From Bacillota bacterium (GTDB taxonomy: Bacteria > Bacillota > Clostridia > Clostridiales > Clostridiaceae): a DNA stretch of 15,821 nt. The translations under genes and the position numbers were made by a program. The notes below the pieces were generated by a model that saw nothing but the letters and a program-made list of their open reading frames with translations, had not been told where the DNA came from and did not search any database. The DNA is taken from positions 1 to 15,821 of the forward strand of contig JAUZPH010000030.1 of the NCBI GenBank assembly GCA_030706065.1, written 5' to 3'. Position 1 is the stretch's first letter. The number at the start of each line of letters is the position of its first letter. Below, one piece after another: positions 1-7,454 of the stretch.

Positions 1-1
1 C

Positions 2-1408
2 GAGCTTAAAAAGTTCCTATCCAAGTCCTTAAGGGTCTATGATATTCCATTTGACTCCAACAGGAAAATGATGACGGTGATTATGAAGGAAAACGGCAGG
101 GAAATATGCTATGTAAAAGGCGCACCGGAGAGGATTGTTGAAAAATGTAAAGGACTGCTCCTTAATGGGAGAGTAGTACCCCTTAATGACATCTATAAAA
201 AGACAATATTAAAAAATATGGAAGCGATGTCCGGCAGAGCGCTGAGATGTATAGCAGGAGCATATAAGGACAGCGGAATCACTCACAGCAACTCGGTAGA
301 AAGAGATTTGATTTTCGTGGGTATTGCAGGCATAATTGACCCTCCGAGGAAGGAGGTTAAGGACGCAGTCCTGCAGTGCCGTGTAGCCGGGATAAAACCG
401 GTTATGATAACCGGAGACCATAAGAATACCGCCTATGCAATAGGAAAAGAACTGGACATGTGTAGGGACATTAGTGAAGTTATAACCGGAGAAGAATTAG
501 ATAAACTGAGCGATACGGAACTCTATTCCCAGATAGAAAAGTACTCGATATTTGCCAGGGTTAACCCCCATCACAAACTGAGGATAGTTCAAATTTTAAA
601 GTCGAAAAAGAAAATTGTAGCCATGACCGGTGATGGAGTAAACGATGCACCTGCCGTTAAAGAAGCCGATATAGGCATAGCCATGGGTATATCGGGAACG
701 GATGTAACAAAGGAAGCATCTTCCATGATTCTGATGGATGACAATTTTGCAACCATTGTTGCGGCGGTGGAAGAAGGAAGAGTTATATATGACAACATAA
801 GGAAGTTCATAAGATACCTGTTATCCTGCAATCTGGGAGAAGTGCTCACCATGTTTCTTGCTTCATTGTTTTATTTGCCGACCCCATTAAAGGCAATACA
901 GATCCTGCTTGTGAACCTTGCTACCGATGGACTGCCGGCAATAGCCCTGGGTGTGGATCCGCCTGAGAAGGATATTATGTTTGAGAAGCCGAGGCCCAGG
1001 AATGAGAGTATCTTTGCCCGGGGACTCACTGACAAGATTATTGTGAGAGGAACTCTAATAGGAATATGTACAGTAATGGCATTTATAGTTGGAAGAAGGT
1101 ACAACTATTCATTGGAATGCTGCAGAACAATAGCATTGAGTACGTTGGTACTATCACAACTCATACATGTTTTTGAATGCAGGTCGGAAAAGCATTCTCT
1201 TTTTGAGATAAACCTTCTTACCAATATATACTTGATCGGTGCAGTATTTGTTTCCATAATTATGTTATTATCGGTTATTTACATAGCTCCGCTGCAGGTG
1301 GTATTCAGTACTGTAGCTTTGGGCACAGGACAGTGGTTTATTGTTCTGTTCTTCTCAGGCATAATAGCCTTCATCAATAGTCTGTATCTGTATCTCCAGA
1401 AAAAATAA
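2..1408 (+). CDS. Calcium-type P-type ATPase (P2A-like), C-terminal half, cut by window edge
   Basis: The frame is open from base 2, so the true start lies outside the window and the ATG at 68 is internal; 468 residues are visible. The nucleotide-binding domain shows KGAPE (visible residues 39-43). The phosphorylation domain hinge TGDGVNDAP is at 209-217, followed by the usual transition into M5. M5 carries NLGE (E280) and M6 carries NLATDGLPA (N305, T308, D309), which match the Ca2+-liganding Glu, Asn, Thr and Asp of SERCA/PMR1-type pumps. The C-terminal third is strongly hydrophobic, consistent with M7-M10. The N-terminal transmembrane helices, actuator domain and DKTGT motif are missing only because of the edge; relatives are roughly 850-900 residues. 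Family knowledge: ATP-driven export of Ca2+ from the cytoplasm. Substrate is inferred from the M5/M6 residues; Mn2+ or another cation is possible. No link to the hyp operon is evident: a terminator and a convergent gene intervene. Confidence 0.93.
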   Translation, partial: ELKKFLSKSLRVYDIPFDSNRKMMTVIMKENGREICYVKGAPERIVEKCKGLLLNGRVVPLNDIYKKTILKNMEAMSGRALRCIAGAYKDSGITHSNSVERDLIFVGIAGIIDPPRKEVKDAVLQCRVAGIKPVMITGDHKNTAYAIGKELDMCRDISEVITGEELDKLSDTELYSQIEKYSIFARVNPHHKLRIVQILKSKKKIVAMTGDGVNDAPAVKEADIGIAMGISGTDVTKEASSMILMDDNFATIVAAVEEGRVIYDNIRKFIRYLLSCNLGEVLTMFLASLFYLPTPLKAIQILLVNLATDGLPAIALGVDPPEKDIMFEKPRPRNESIFARGLTDKIIVRGTLIGICTVMAFIVGRRYNYSLECCRTIALSTLVLSQLIHVFECRSEKHSLFEINLLTNIYLIGAVFVSIIMLLSVIYIAPLQVVFSTVALGTGQWFIVLFFSGIIAFINSLYLYLQKK

Positions 1409-1436
1409 ATACGGAAGCTGAGCTTCCGTATTTTTA
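1409..1436. terminator. Bidirectional rho-independent terminator
   Basis: A perfect inverted repeat pairs 1409-1418 with 1422-1431 around a TGA loop. It is followed by a T-rich tract on the plus strand and, read in reverse, by an AT/T-rich tract on the minus strand. It starts one base after the ATPase stop codon and touches the stop codon of the convergent minus-strand gene, so it probably serves both. Confidence 0.85.
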
Positions 1437-1844
1437 TTTATATTTATACTGAACTTTATTAGACTTTTTAACGGCATTATTGTCTACCGGGACTAAATCC
1501 TTCTTGGTAGTCAAATTAAGAACGTTTAGAATTTCAATGGTCTCCCTGTTTTCCTTTCCTTTCTTTCCTTTTAATCCTTGAACAATTACCAGATTACCCA
1601 TACTGATGGAGATAAAGGCTGGTTTCTTGAACCATCTGTTTTTCTTATATACGCAGCTTACCACACCCTTGCTTCTCTCAGGCCTCACGATTAGAACAAC
1701 CCTCAGCCTATGGAATATCCAGAGTATAGGTTTTGCCTCAATTTTAACGGAAAGAACATTACCTCTTATCTGAGTGAGGCGGTCTCCGTATTTTCTCAGG
1801 TATGAATCCTGATAGTATTTTGCCAGCTTTTCTCTAAATCCCAT
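1434..1844 (-). CDS. Small basic protein of unknown function
   Basis: 136 residues, not recognised as a named family. The start is supported by an AAAGGAG box a few bases upstream of the ATG on the minus strand. The protein is rich in Lys and Arg throughout and ends in a very basic tail (KKSNKVQYKYK). No signal peptide or transmembrane helix is evident. The N-terminal 25 residues look helical (FREKLAKYYQDSYLRKYGDR). The middle (about residues 28-110) alternates hydrophobic and charged residues, as in a small beta-barrel, with the strand-turn pattern ISMGNLVIVQGLKG near residue 80. An OB-like or other nucleic-acid-binding fold is possible but is only a guess from charge and strand pattern. It stands alone, convergent with the ATPase gene and sharing its terminator. 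Its upstream region is the long intergenic stretch before hypC. Confidence 0.72.
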   Translation of the reverse strand: MGFREKLAKYYQDSYLRKYGDRLTQIRGNVLSVKIEAKPILWIFHRLRVVLIVRPERSKGVVSCVYKKNRWFKKPAFISISMGNLVIVQGLKGKKGKENRETIEILNVLNLTTKKDLVPVDNNAVKKSNKVQYKYK

Positions 1845-1980
1845 ATGTAAAAACTCCTTTACTTATAATTTGCCACATTAATAGATAATAATTATTTTAA
1901 TAAGTATGTAGTGAATTGTAAATGCAATTTATTCAGAAAAACCGATAATTATTTTAAATAGGTCACTTATTCCGGTTTAC

Positions 1981-2049
1981 CTGATATTTTACTCTGAAAT
2001 ACTCAGTCTTAATTATTATAGCATAGTATTATTAATAATAAAATATCAG
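1981..2049. repeat. Inverted repeat 1 (11-bp arms, 69-bp span)
   Basis: CTGATATTTTA at 1981-1991 is perfectly complementary to TAAAATATCAG at 2039-2049. A second nested pair, AATACT (1998-2003) with AGTATT (2025-2030), lets the interior fold further. The interior is AT-rich, so the fold would be weak in its centre. No T-run follows directly, so it does not look like a terminator. Confidence 0.55.
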
Positions 2050-2059
2050 ATATATGTAC

Positions 2060-2156
2060 AGATGCGGAAATTTAAACCTTCAGTATTCGACTGAGAAAAT
2101 ATCGAATGTTCACCGATTTTATGAAGTCGATAGATTAAATATAAATTTCCGCATCT
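2060..2156. repeat. Inverted repeat 2 (15-bp perfect arms, 97-bp span), MITE-like or structured RNA
   Basis: AGATGCGGAAATTTA (2060-2074) is perfectly complementary to TAAATTTCCGCATCT (2142-2156). Inside are smaller self-complementary segments: ATTCGA (2085-2090) with TCGAAT (2102-2107), or alternatively TCGACT (2087-2092) with AGTCGA (2125-2130). The two inner pairings share bases and exclude each other. No clear target-site duplication flanks the arms. A short non-autonomous insertion element, a regulatory RNA leader or a protein-binding site would all fit; the sequence does not decide between them. Confidence 0.6.
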
Positions 2157-2270
2157 ATATTTGTTATTCCCCAAAGCACGCAGGTTTACACATGGCCTGG
2201 AATTATAGGTGAAAATTCCTGTTACTAAATAGAAAAAGTAACTGTTTTCAGCAAATAATGTAATATTAAC

Positions 2271-2299
2271 TTACATAATTTTATAAATTATGGTATTAT
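2271..2299 (+). promoter_or_regulatory. Possible sigma-A-type promoter for the hypC operon
   Basis: A -10-like TATTAT at 2294-2299 is preceded by TGG (extended -10-like TG) and lies 17 bp after a weak -35-like TTACAT at 2271-2276. It would give a leader of about 90 nt before the hypC ATG. The -35 match is poor and the region is AT-rich, so chance matches are likely. Confidence 0.35.
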
Positions 2300-2397
2300 A
2301 AACTTTAGAAGAAAAATGAATATATTTACATATATTAACTGAAAGATAGTGAGGCTTTTATAAATTTAAATATTATGATTGTGTGGTGGTAAAAGCT

Positions 2398-2640
2398 ATG
2401 TGTCTTGGTGTACCTTTAAGAATAGAAAGCCTTGAAGATAACAATGAAGCCCTGGCGGAAATGAACGGAGTAAAAAAAAGAATAAGAATTGACCTTGTCC
2501 CAAATGTCAAATGTGGAGAATATGTAATGGTTCATGCCGGCTTTGCCCTTGAAATAATAAAGGAAAATGCAGCAAGGGAAACTCTGGATGCCTTAGAGGA
2601 ACTAAGGACGATTGTATCCCATGAGCAGCAGGATAGTTGA
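2398..2640 (+). CDS. hypC: HypC/HupF hydrogenase maturation chaperone
   Basis: The ATG at 2398 is chosen because it gives the family's invariant N-terminus, MCLGVP. The essential Cys2 must follow the initiator Met; the longer GTG-started reading from 2383 would bury it. A GGTGG box sits about 8 bases upstream. The 80-residue product matches normal HypC length and has the conserved VHAGFALE segment, with H46. Family knowledge: HypC, with HypD, carries the Fe(CN)2CO unit through Cys2 during assembly of the NiFe-hydrogenase active site, then delivers it to the large subunit in the cytoplasm. It is the first gene of the operon, three bases ahead of hypD. The hydrogenase it serves is not in the window. 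Confidence 0.95.
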   Translation: MCLGVPLRIESLEDNNEALAEMNGVKKRIRIDLVPNVKCGEYVMVHAGFALEIIKENAARETLDALEELRTIVSHEQQDS

Positions 2641-2643
2641 AAT

Positions 2644-3711
2644 ATGGATATAGAGGATTTAAAAAGGAAGCTGGCGTATATAAACTGTTATACTAAAGAA
2701 ATAAATATTATGGAAGTATGCGGCACTCATACCATGTCCATAGGAAAGAATGGTATAAGGGACCTTCTATCTCCTAATATAAATCTCCTGTCCGGTCCAG
2801 GTTGTCCTGTTTGTGTTACCCCTGATCATTATATCGATTATATCTACGATCTGGCTTTGAACAAGGAATGTATAATTGCTACTTATGGTGATATGATAAG
2901 GGTCCCCGGTTCCACCAGAAGTATCTCGCTGGAAAAGGCAAAAGCCTTTGGTGCCGATGTAAGAATGGTATACTCAAGTATGGATGCCGTCAGGCTTGCA
3001 CGGCAAAACCATGGGAAAAAGGTTGTATTTCTTGGTATTGGCTTTGAAACTACAACACCGGCTACAGCAATTGCGATAAAAGAGGCGGAGAAGTCTCAAA
3101 TCCATAATTTCTATGTGTTGTCCATGCATAAGAGAATTGAGCCGGTGATGAGGGCTTTACTTGAGGATAAAGACTTACGAATCGACGCATTTCTGTGCCC
3201 GGGGCACGTGGCAGTGATAATTGGAGAGGATGGATTTAAGTTTTTAGAGGAATATAATTGTGTTTCGGCCATAGCGGGCTTTGAAACGGAAGAAATTATA
3301 GATGGCTTATACTTTATTGTAAAGGATTTAATAAGCGGAGGCAGATGCATTAAAAATGCCTATGGCACTCTTGTAAGCAAAGAAGGAAATAATGCAGCCA
3401 AAGAGATAATAGGTGAAGTGTTTGAAAGCAGGTATGACTACTGGAGAGGCTTAGGTATGATAGAATCCAGCGGTTACAAGCTTAAAGCATCCTTTAAAGA
3501 CCATGATATTGAGGCGCTGTATCCTGTAAACAATGATAATGTAAATAAGAAAGATATCGGCTGCCGTTGTGGAGAGGTACTTAAAGGCAAGATAAAGCCT
3601 GAGGCTTGTATTCTGTTTGGGAAAACCTGTACTCCGGAATCTCCAGTAGGGCCTTGTATGGTTTCAGGCGAGGGCAGCTGTGCAGCCAGATTCAGGTATG
3701 GAAGTTATTAA
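2644..3711 (+). CDS. hypD: HypD hydrogenase maturation Fe-S protein
   Basis: 355 residues, normal length. The active-site motifs are intact: EVCGTHT (C26) and GPGCPVCVTP (C54, C57), which correspond to the conserved cysteines that hold and reduce the iron being built. The C-terminal Fe-S region has the usual pattern: CRCG (C307, C309), then C322, C329, GPCMVS (C338) and EGSCAA (C346). Family knowledge: HypD is the scaffold on which HypE-derived cyanide and CO are attached to iron, in complex with HypC. The ribosome binding site (AGGA near 2630) lies inside the end of hypC, and the gap to hypC is three bases, so the pair is probably translated together in matched amounts. Confidence 0.97.
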   Translation: MDIEDLKRKLAYINCYTKEINIMEVCGTHTMSIGKNGIRDLLSPNINLLSGPGCPVCVTPDHYIDYIYDLALNKECIIATYGDMIRVPGSTRSISLEKAKAFGADVRMVYSSMDAVRLARQNHGKKVVFLGIGFETTTPATAIAIKEAEKSQIHNFYVLSMHKRIEPVMRALLEDKDLRIDAFLCPGHVAVIIGEDGFKFLEEYNCVSAIAGFETEEIIDGLYFIVKDLISGGRCIKNAYGTLVSKEGNNAAKEIIGEVFESRYDYWRGLGMIESSGYKLKASFKDHDIEALYPVNNDNVNKKDIGCRCGEVLKGKIKPEACILFGKTCTPESPVGPCMVSGEGSCAARFRYGSY

Positions 3712-3729
3712 AGATGGGGAAGTGATTTA

Positions 3730-4731
3730 ATGGATGAGTTTATATCTCTGTCATATGGAAGTGGGGGAAAGAAGACCTCCAGATTGATTGATGAAATCTT
3801 ACTGCCGGCTTTAAGTAACAGTTCATTATCCCAATTGGGAGATGGAGCACTGCTGAAGGTTAGTGAAGATATCGCCTTTTCTACTGACAGCTATGTCATT
3901 GACCCATATATATTTCCCGGGGGCAATATAGGCAAACTCAGCGTATGTGGTACAGTTAATGACCTTTTAATGTGCGGCAGCATACCCAAATACCTGAGCC
4001 TTTCGCTGATAATTGAAGAAGGGTTTCCCACGGAGAAGCTAAAGGAAGTAATTGACTCTGTTTCTATAATGGCTAAGGCCTCCGGTGTTCAGATAGTTAC
4101 CGGTGATACCAAGGTAGTTGACAGGGGCCATGGACACGGTATTTTCATAAATACTGCTGGCATTGGAGAGAGAGTAAAAGGAATCAGTTACGGCAAGGAA
4201 AATATAAGGACAGGAGATATGGTAATACTGAGTGGAAGCTGTGGCAATCATGGTGTTTCAATATTGAATGCCCGGGAGAAATTGATTGAGACGGAGATAT
4301 TATCAGATTGTGCGGTATTAATGGAAGCTGCTGAAGTGATGTTTCATTATGGAAATAAGGTAAGAATACTGAGAGATCCTACACGGGGAGGGGTAGCTAC
4401 TACACTGAACGAGTTTACTGAGAATACGCCATATACTATAGAAATACAGGAGGACAAGGTGCCTGTTGATGGTGAAATAAGGACTGCCTGTGAGCTTTTG
4501 GGCTTAGACCCGTTATACAGCGCCAATGAAGGTAAATTTCTTGCAATAGTTGATCCCGGCATCGCCTTTGAAGCAGTAGAGGCATTAAGAAAGCTGGGCA
4601 TCTGCAAAAATGCTTCAGTTATCGGAGAAGTGACGGAGCTTATGCCTTCCAAGGTTTTAATAAAGGGAGTACTGGGCGGAAGAAGGATTTTGGACAAGCT
4701 AAGTTATGATATGCTGCCCAGAATCTGCTGA
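3730..4731 (+). CDS. hypE: HypE carbamoyl dehydratase
   Basis: 333 residues, an AIR-synthase-related (PurM-like) ATPase. It has the N-terminal glycine-rich GSGGKKTSRLIDE, GDGALL, STDSYVI, GTVNDLLMCG and DPTRGGVATTLNE segments typical of HypE. It ends exactly in PRIC, the invariant C-terminal tail whose last Cys (C333) is carbamoylated by HypF and then dehydrated with ATP to a thiocyanate, the source of the cyanide ligands. The tail is intact, so the enzyme should be functional. HypF, which HypE needs, is not in this window. A GGGGAAG ribosome binding site lies 6-12 bases upstream of the ATG, and the gap from hypD is 18 bases. Confidence 0.97.
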   Translation: MDEFISLSYGSGGKKTSRLIDEILLPALSNSSLSQLGDGALLKVSEDIAFSTDSYVIDPYIFPGGNIGKLSVCGTVNDLLMCGSIPKYLSLSLIIEEGFPTEKLKEVIDSVSIMAKASGVQIVTGDTKVVDRGHGHGIFINTAGIGERVKGISYGKENIRTGDMVILSGSCGNHGVSILNAREKLIETEILSDCAVLMEAAEVMFHYGNKVRILRDPTRGGVATTLNEFTENTPYTIEIQEDKVPVDGEIRTACELLGLDPLYSANEGKFLAIVDPGIAFEAVEALRKLGICKNASVIGEVTELMPSKVLIKGVLGGRRILDKLSYDMLPRIC

Positions 4732-4747
4732 AGGATGGGAGCTAAAT

Positions 4748-5092
4748 ATGCATGAATTAGCTGTAACGGAAAGTATTATCAGGATCTGCTGTGAAGAAGC
4801 AAATCGTCACAAGGTTCAAAGAGTGTTGGAAGTAAGGCTTGAGGTCGGTGAGCTCAAAGGACTGATACCGGACTGCATTCAATATTACTTCGATATTGCA
4901 AGCAAAGGAACTCCTGCAGAAGGAGCCAGGTTAATAATTAATAAGATTCCCATTACCATGAGATGCAGAAATTGCGGAGAGGAAAGTGAAGCGGCTCCGA
5001 GTATCAACTTTACTTGTAGAAACTGCGGCGGAAAGGATTTTAAAATGGTAAAGGGAAACGAATTCTTAATTCAGAGCTTGGAGGTTGAATGA
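4748..5092 (+). CDS. hypA: HypA/HybF nickel metallochaperone
   Basis: The start at 4748 gives MHELAVTES, with the Ni-binding His2 directly after the Met. An in-frame upstream ATG at 4706 would overlap hypE and displace it, so it is rejected. A GGATGGGAG box sits just upstream. The 114-residue length is normal. Two CxxC pairs (C73/C76 and C90/C93) form the structural zinc site. Family knowledge: HypA passes nickel, together with HypB, into the hydrogenase large-subunit precursor after iron insertion. It follows hypE by 16 bases and precedes hypB by three. Confidence 0.96.
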   Translation: MHELAVTESIIRICCEEANRHKVQRVLEVRLEVGELKGLIPDCIQYYFDIASKGTPAEGARLIINKIPITMRCRNCGEESEAAPSINFTCRNCGGKDFKMVKGNEFLIQSLEVE

Positions 5093-5095
5093 ATA

Positions 5096-5752
5096 ATGGA
5101 AATAAAGATTGTAAGACAAATATTGGAGTGGAACGAGAATTGCCATGCCGAGGTTCAGGAGCAATTGGACAAAAGTAATGTTTATATGATAAATATAATG
5201 GGTTCCCCGGGAGCTGGGAAAACTACGTTTATTTTGAGGCTCATCGATGAGTTCAGAAAGCTAGGAATAAGAACAGGTGTCATTGAAGGAGATATTGCGG
5301 GCAAGATCGATGCTGAAAAAATGGCGGAAATAGGTATACCGGTGGTACAGCTGAATACTGACGGTGCCTGCCATATAGAGGCCATGTCTATAAAAAACAT
5401 TCTTCCTGAATTTAATTTGGAGGAGATGGATGTAATAGTAATTGAGAATATAGGGAATCTTGTATGCCCTGCGGAGTTCGATATTGGAGAACACTTGAAA
5501 ATTGCGCTGCTGAGCGTTCCTGAAGGGGACGACAAAGTTGAAAAGTATCCATTGATGTTTACCAGGGCCGATGCACTGGTGATAACAAAGTATGATATGA
5601 TCAATTACTTCAGGTTTGATGTGGACAGGGTTACAGGCAATTCCAGGAACAGGAATGAAAATATCAGCATACACAAAGTGAATTCTGCAAGCGGAGAGGG
5701 AATGCAGGGCTTTGTTCACTGGGTTACAGAAAAAATCAGGGAGGGAAAATGA
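5096..5752 (+). CDS. hypB: HypB nickel-insertion GTPase
   Basis: 218 residues, a SIMIBI-class GTPase. P-loop GSPGAGKT at 36-43, EGDIAGKIDAEK at 64-75, and the G4-type segment TKYD at 164-167 (Thr replacing the Asn of NKxD). The GTPase-domain metal site is present: C92-H93 and C124 in ENIGNLVCPAEFD. It lacks both the N-terminal CxxCGC high-affinity nickel site and the His-rich store seen in some HypBs, so it is a minimal form that would depend on HypA for nickel. Its TGA stop overlaps the ATG of the next gene (ATGA at 5749-5752), coupling the maturation genes to the membrane-arm genes. Confidence 0.96.
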   Translation: MEIKIVRQILEWNENCHAEVQEQLDKSNVYMINIMGSPGAGKTTFILRLIDEFRKLGIRTGVIEGDIAGKIDAEKMAEIGIPVVQLNTDGACHIEAMSIKNILPEFNLEEMDVIVIENIGNLVCPAEFDIGEHLKIALLSVPEGDDKVEKYPLMFTRADALVITKYDMINYFRFDVDRVTGNSRNRNENISIHKVNSASGEGMQGFVHWVTEKIREGK

Positions 5753-6276
5753 TGAAAAAATTAACATCAACAGTTTCGACTTTCATATTCTGTTACATCA
5801 TTTGGGCCCTGGTAACTGCAGCGTACTCAACAAGAAAGGCTGCTTTGGGGGAATACGTAGTAGGAATTGTTATATGCTTTATAATAGCCCTGGTGACTTC
5901 AAATTTCCTGATAAGGGATAACACCTTCTGGATTTTTTATCCCAGAAGGTTCGGGACACTCCTCATGTTTATTCCTGTTTATACCTGGCATATGCTGAAG
6001 GCAAACTGGATTGCGGCAAAAAGAGTGTTCAGTCCAAGGCTTAATATAAATCCGGGCATAGTGAAAATTCAAACAGATTTAAAATCAGATTATGGATTAG
6101 CCATGCTCGCTGGATGTATAACTCTGGCTCCTGGGACCATTATCATGGATATTGTTGACGAGCAGAATAAAACCTTCATGTATTTACATTGCATTGATAC
6201 ATCGAATAAGGAATCAAAAGGGATCAAAGCAATAAAAGGCGATTTCGAGTCCTGGATAAGGAGGATTTTTAAATGA
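5749..6276 (+). CDS. mnhE: MnhE/MbhA-like antiporter-module subunit
   Basis: 175 residues of the MnhE family (Na+/H+ antiporter subunit E, MbhA in membrane-bound hydrogenase). Two hydrophobic helices near the N-terminus (about residues 8-27 and 35-55) and a third near 67-85 are followed by a soluble C-terminal domain. It contains the family-like stretches INPGIVKIQTDLKSDYGLA and CITLAPGTIIMDI. ATG occurs at both 5749 and 5752. The GAGGG box at 5741-5745 leaves only 3 bases to the first and 6 to the second, so initiation at 5752 is at least as likely. The start overlaps the hypB stop. It is the first of nine membrane-protein genes in Mbh order. Confidence 0.9.
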   Translation: MMKKLTSTVSTFIFCYIIWALVTAAYSTRKAALGEYVVGIVICFIIALVTSNFLIRDNTFWIFYPRRFGTLLMFIPVYTWHMLKANWIAAKRVFSPRLNINPGIVKIQTDLKSDYGLAMLAGCITLAPGTIIMDIVDEQNKTFMYLHCIDTSNKESKGIKAIKGDFESWIRRIFK

Positions 6277-6554
6277 GCGGCATGGTTGAATTATTGATGC
6301 AGAATGATATTTTGACAGCTGGGATTGTACTAATTGCTTCAGGACTACTTCTTATTTATAGAATTGCCAGGGGACCGCACCCTGTAGACAGGCTACTGGC
6401 AGCCTTTTGCATTGAGGTTCTTATCGGCCTTGTTTTAATATTAATGGGTTGTTATGAAGATAAAAGCCTCTTTTCTGATCTTGGGTTCATTGTAATATTA
6501 TTATGTTTTATAGAGGGAATACTCCTTTCTAAGTTTCTGGAGGGCAGGTTATGA
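6273..6554 (+). CDS. mnhF: MnhF/MbhB-like antiporter-module subunit
   Basis: 93 residues with three hydrophobic helices (about 15-32, 42-62 and 67-88). The family signature after the first helix, YRIARGPHPVDRLLA, corresponds to the R-GP---DR--A motif of MnhF/PhaF. The length is normal. The start overlaps the preceding stop by ATGA (6273-6276) and its own stop overlaps the next start in the same way (6551-6554). In Mrp antiporters and Mbh hydrogenases this small subunit lies in the ion-translocating membrane part; its individual role is poorly defined. Confidence 0.9.
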   Translation: MSGMVELLMQNDILTAGIVLIASGLLLIYRIARGPHPVDRLLAAFCIEVLIGLVLILMGCYEDKSLFSDLGFIVILLCFIEGILLSKFLEGRL

Positions 6555-6895
6555 TTTATAGAATTATAATGGATATTTTTTTTGCCGTGGGCATCTTTTT
6601 CACAATATCCGGTATACTGGGCATTCTAAGAATGCCGGATACCTACTGCAGGCTTCAGTATGCTTCCAGTATAATGACTATGGGCTGTGGGCCTGTTTTA
6701 ATCGGTACAGCCATTTTTGGCTTTTCTACCGGAAATACAGACATCGCTTTTAAAGCCTTGGCTGCATTTTTCTTTATTCTAATTATATATCCAGCAGTTG
6801 TACAAAGGTTTATCAAGGCTGCATATAAAAACGGGGCCAAAATTGACTCAAGAACTAAAGTGGATGATTATGGGAGGGATAAATTAAATGAATAG
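6551..6895 (+). CDS. mnhG: MnhG/MbhC-like antiporter-module subunit
   Basis: 114 residues, three hydrophobic helices. It carries the MnhG-type segment GILGILRMPDTYCRLQYAS, matching the family's G-LR-PD-Y-RLHA region. The C-terminal 25 residues are charged and probably cytoplasmic. It overlaps its neighbours on both sides: ATGA with mnhF, and 8 bp with the next gene (6888-6895). Together with subunits E and F it completes the E-F-G trio that starts the Mbh gene order. Confidence 0.9.
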   Translation: MIYRIIMDIFFAVGIFFTISGILGILRMPDTYCRLQYASSIMTMGCGPVLIGTAIFGFSTGNTDIAFKALAAFFFILIIYPAVVQRFIKAAYKNGAKIDSRTKVDDYGRDKLNE

Positions 6896-7166
6896 TGTAG
6901 CTGTATTTAATGCCCTCATTATCATAGGTATAGTCACTGCTGGTATTATCATTGCTCTAGCAGACGATCTTATAACCTGTATAATATCTGCTTCAGTACT
7001 CGGAATACTTATGGCTCTTGAATTTTTTCTGCTTGGAGCGCCAGAGGTGGCATTTGTTGAGGCTGCAGTTTCTGCAGTTCTTATACCGACCTTATTATTG
7101 ACTGTTTTAAAAAGAGTAAAAGATAAGCCCCGCCAGGAGCAGGATGAACAAAAGGAGGTTAAATAG
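6888..7166 (+). CDS. mbhD: MbhD-like subunit (DUF4040, MrpA C-terminal region homologue)
   Basis: 92 residues with three predicted helices. The hallmark is LLGAPEVAFVEAAVSAVL at about residues 48-65, which matches the APDVA-TEAAVG-G stretch of the DUF4040 part of MrpA; the usual glycines near its end are Ser and Ala here. In Mbh-type hydrogenases this part of MrpA is a separate gene, MbhD, as here. A GGGAGG box precedes the ATG and lies inside the end of mnhG. The stop directly abuts the ATG of the next gene. Confidence 0.87.
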   Translation: MNSVAVFNALIIIGIVTAGIIIALADDLITCIISASVLGILMALEFFLLGAPEVAFVEAAVSAVLIPTLLLTVLKRVKDKPRQEQDEQKEVK

Positions 7167-7454
7167 ATGAAAAAAGCAGCTGTTTGCTTTTCACTTACTG
7201 TCTTATTAATGTTCTTTGTTTATGTTTCCTTGAAGATGAATGATAGTTTGAGACAGTCACCTACCAACGAGGGTATTGCACAGGAGACTATAAATAAAGC
7301 GGTTGAAAAAACGGGAGCCCTGGACAGTGTAAGTGCTGTAGTTTCAGATTTTAGAAGTTTTGACACTATAGGTGAAGCTGCCGTTCTGTTTTCCACAGCG
7401 ACAGGTGCGGTAATACTGCTTGGGAAACAGAAGAAGGCAAAGGGAGGAAAATGA
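7167..7454 (+). CDS. mbhE: MbhE-like subunit
   Basis: 95 residues. An N-terminal helix (about 4-22), an extracytoplasmic-looking loop, and a second helix (about 70-86). The diagnostic segment is SAVVSDFRSFDTIGEAAVLF at about 56-75, the -V-DFR-FDT-GE--VL motif found near the end of MrpA and in MbhE. There is no gap from mbhD, AGGAGG lies just upstream of the start, and the stop overlaps the next start (ATGA, 7451-7454). MbhD plus MbhE without the NuoL-like N-terminal part of MrpA is the arrangement of hydrogenase membrane arms rather than of free-standing Mrp antiporters. Confidence 0.88.
   Translation: MKKAAVCFSLTVLLMFFVYVSLKMNDSLRQSPTNEGIAQETINKAVEKTGALDSVSAVVSDFRSFDTIGEAAVLFSTATGAVILLGKQKKAKGGK

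Larger units (their letters stand above)
1845..2397. other. Long intergenic region upstream of the hyp operon
   Basis: About 550 bp with no credible coding frame, very AT-rich with many stops in all frames. It lies between divergent starts (minus-strand gene at 1844, hypC at 2398) and so must hold promoters for both. It contains two adjacent inverted repeats (1981-2049 and 2060-2156, listed separately), a small hairpin (GGAATT 2199-2204 with AATTCC 2214-2219) and a possible hypC promoter near 2271-2299. I see no tRNA, no recognisable riboswitch class and no CRISPR-like repeats. Confidence 0.7.

Noticed and set aside
2171..2245. Possible riboswitch upstream of hypC (GGTGAAAATTCC resembles part of a cobalamin box)
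   Set aside because: The other conserved elements and their order are missing; only a short hairpin (2199-2219) can be drawn.
2383..2397. GTG start that would lengthen HypC by five residues
   Set aside because: HypC function needs Cys directly after the initiator Met; the ATG at 2398 gives MCLGVP and has its own upstream GGTGG.
4706..4747. Upstream ATG that would lengthen HypA by 14 residues
   Set aside because: It overlaps the conserved hypE C-terminus and would bury His2; the ATG at 4748 gives the invariant MHE start.
5261..5770. Long minus-strand open frame opposite hypB
   Set aside because: It is an antisense shadow of an intact, well-conserved gene, with no ribosome binding site or family resemblance.
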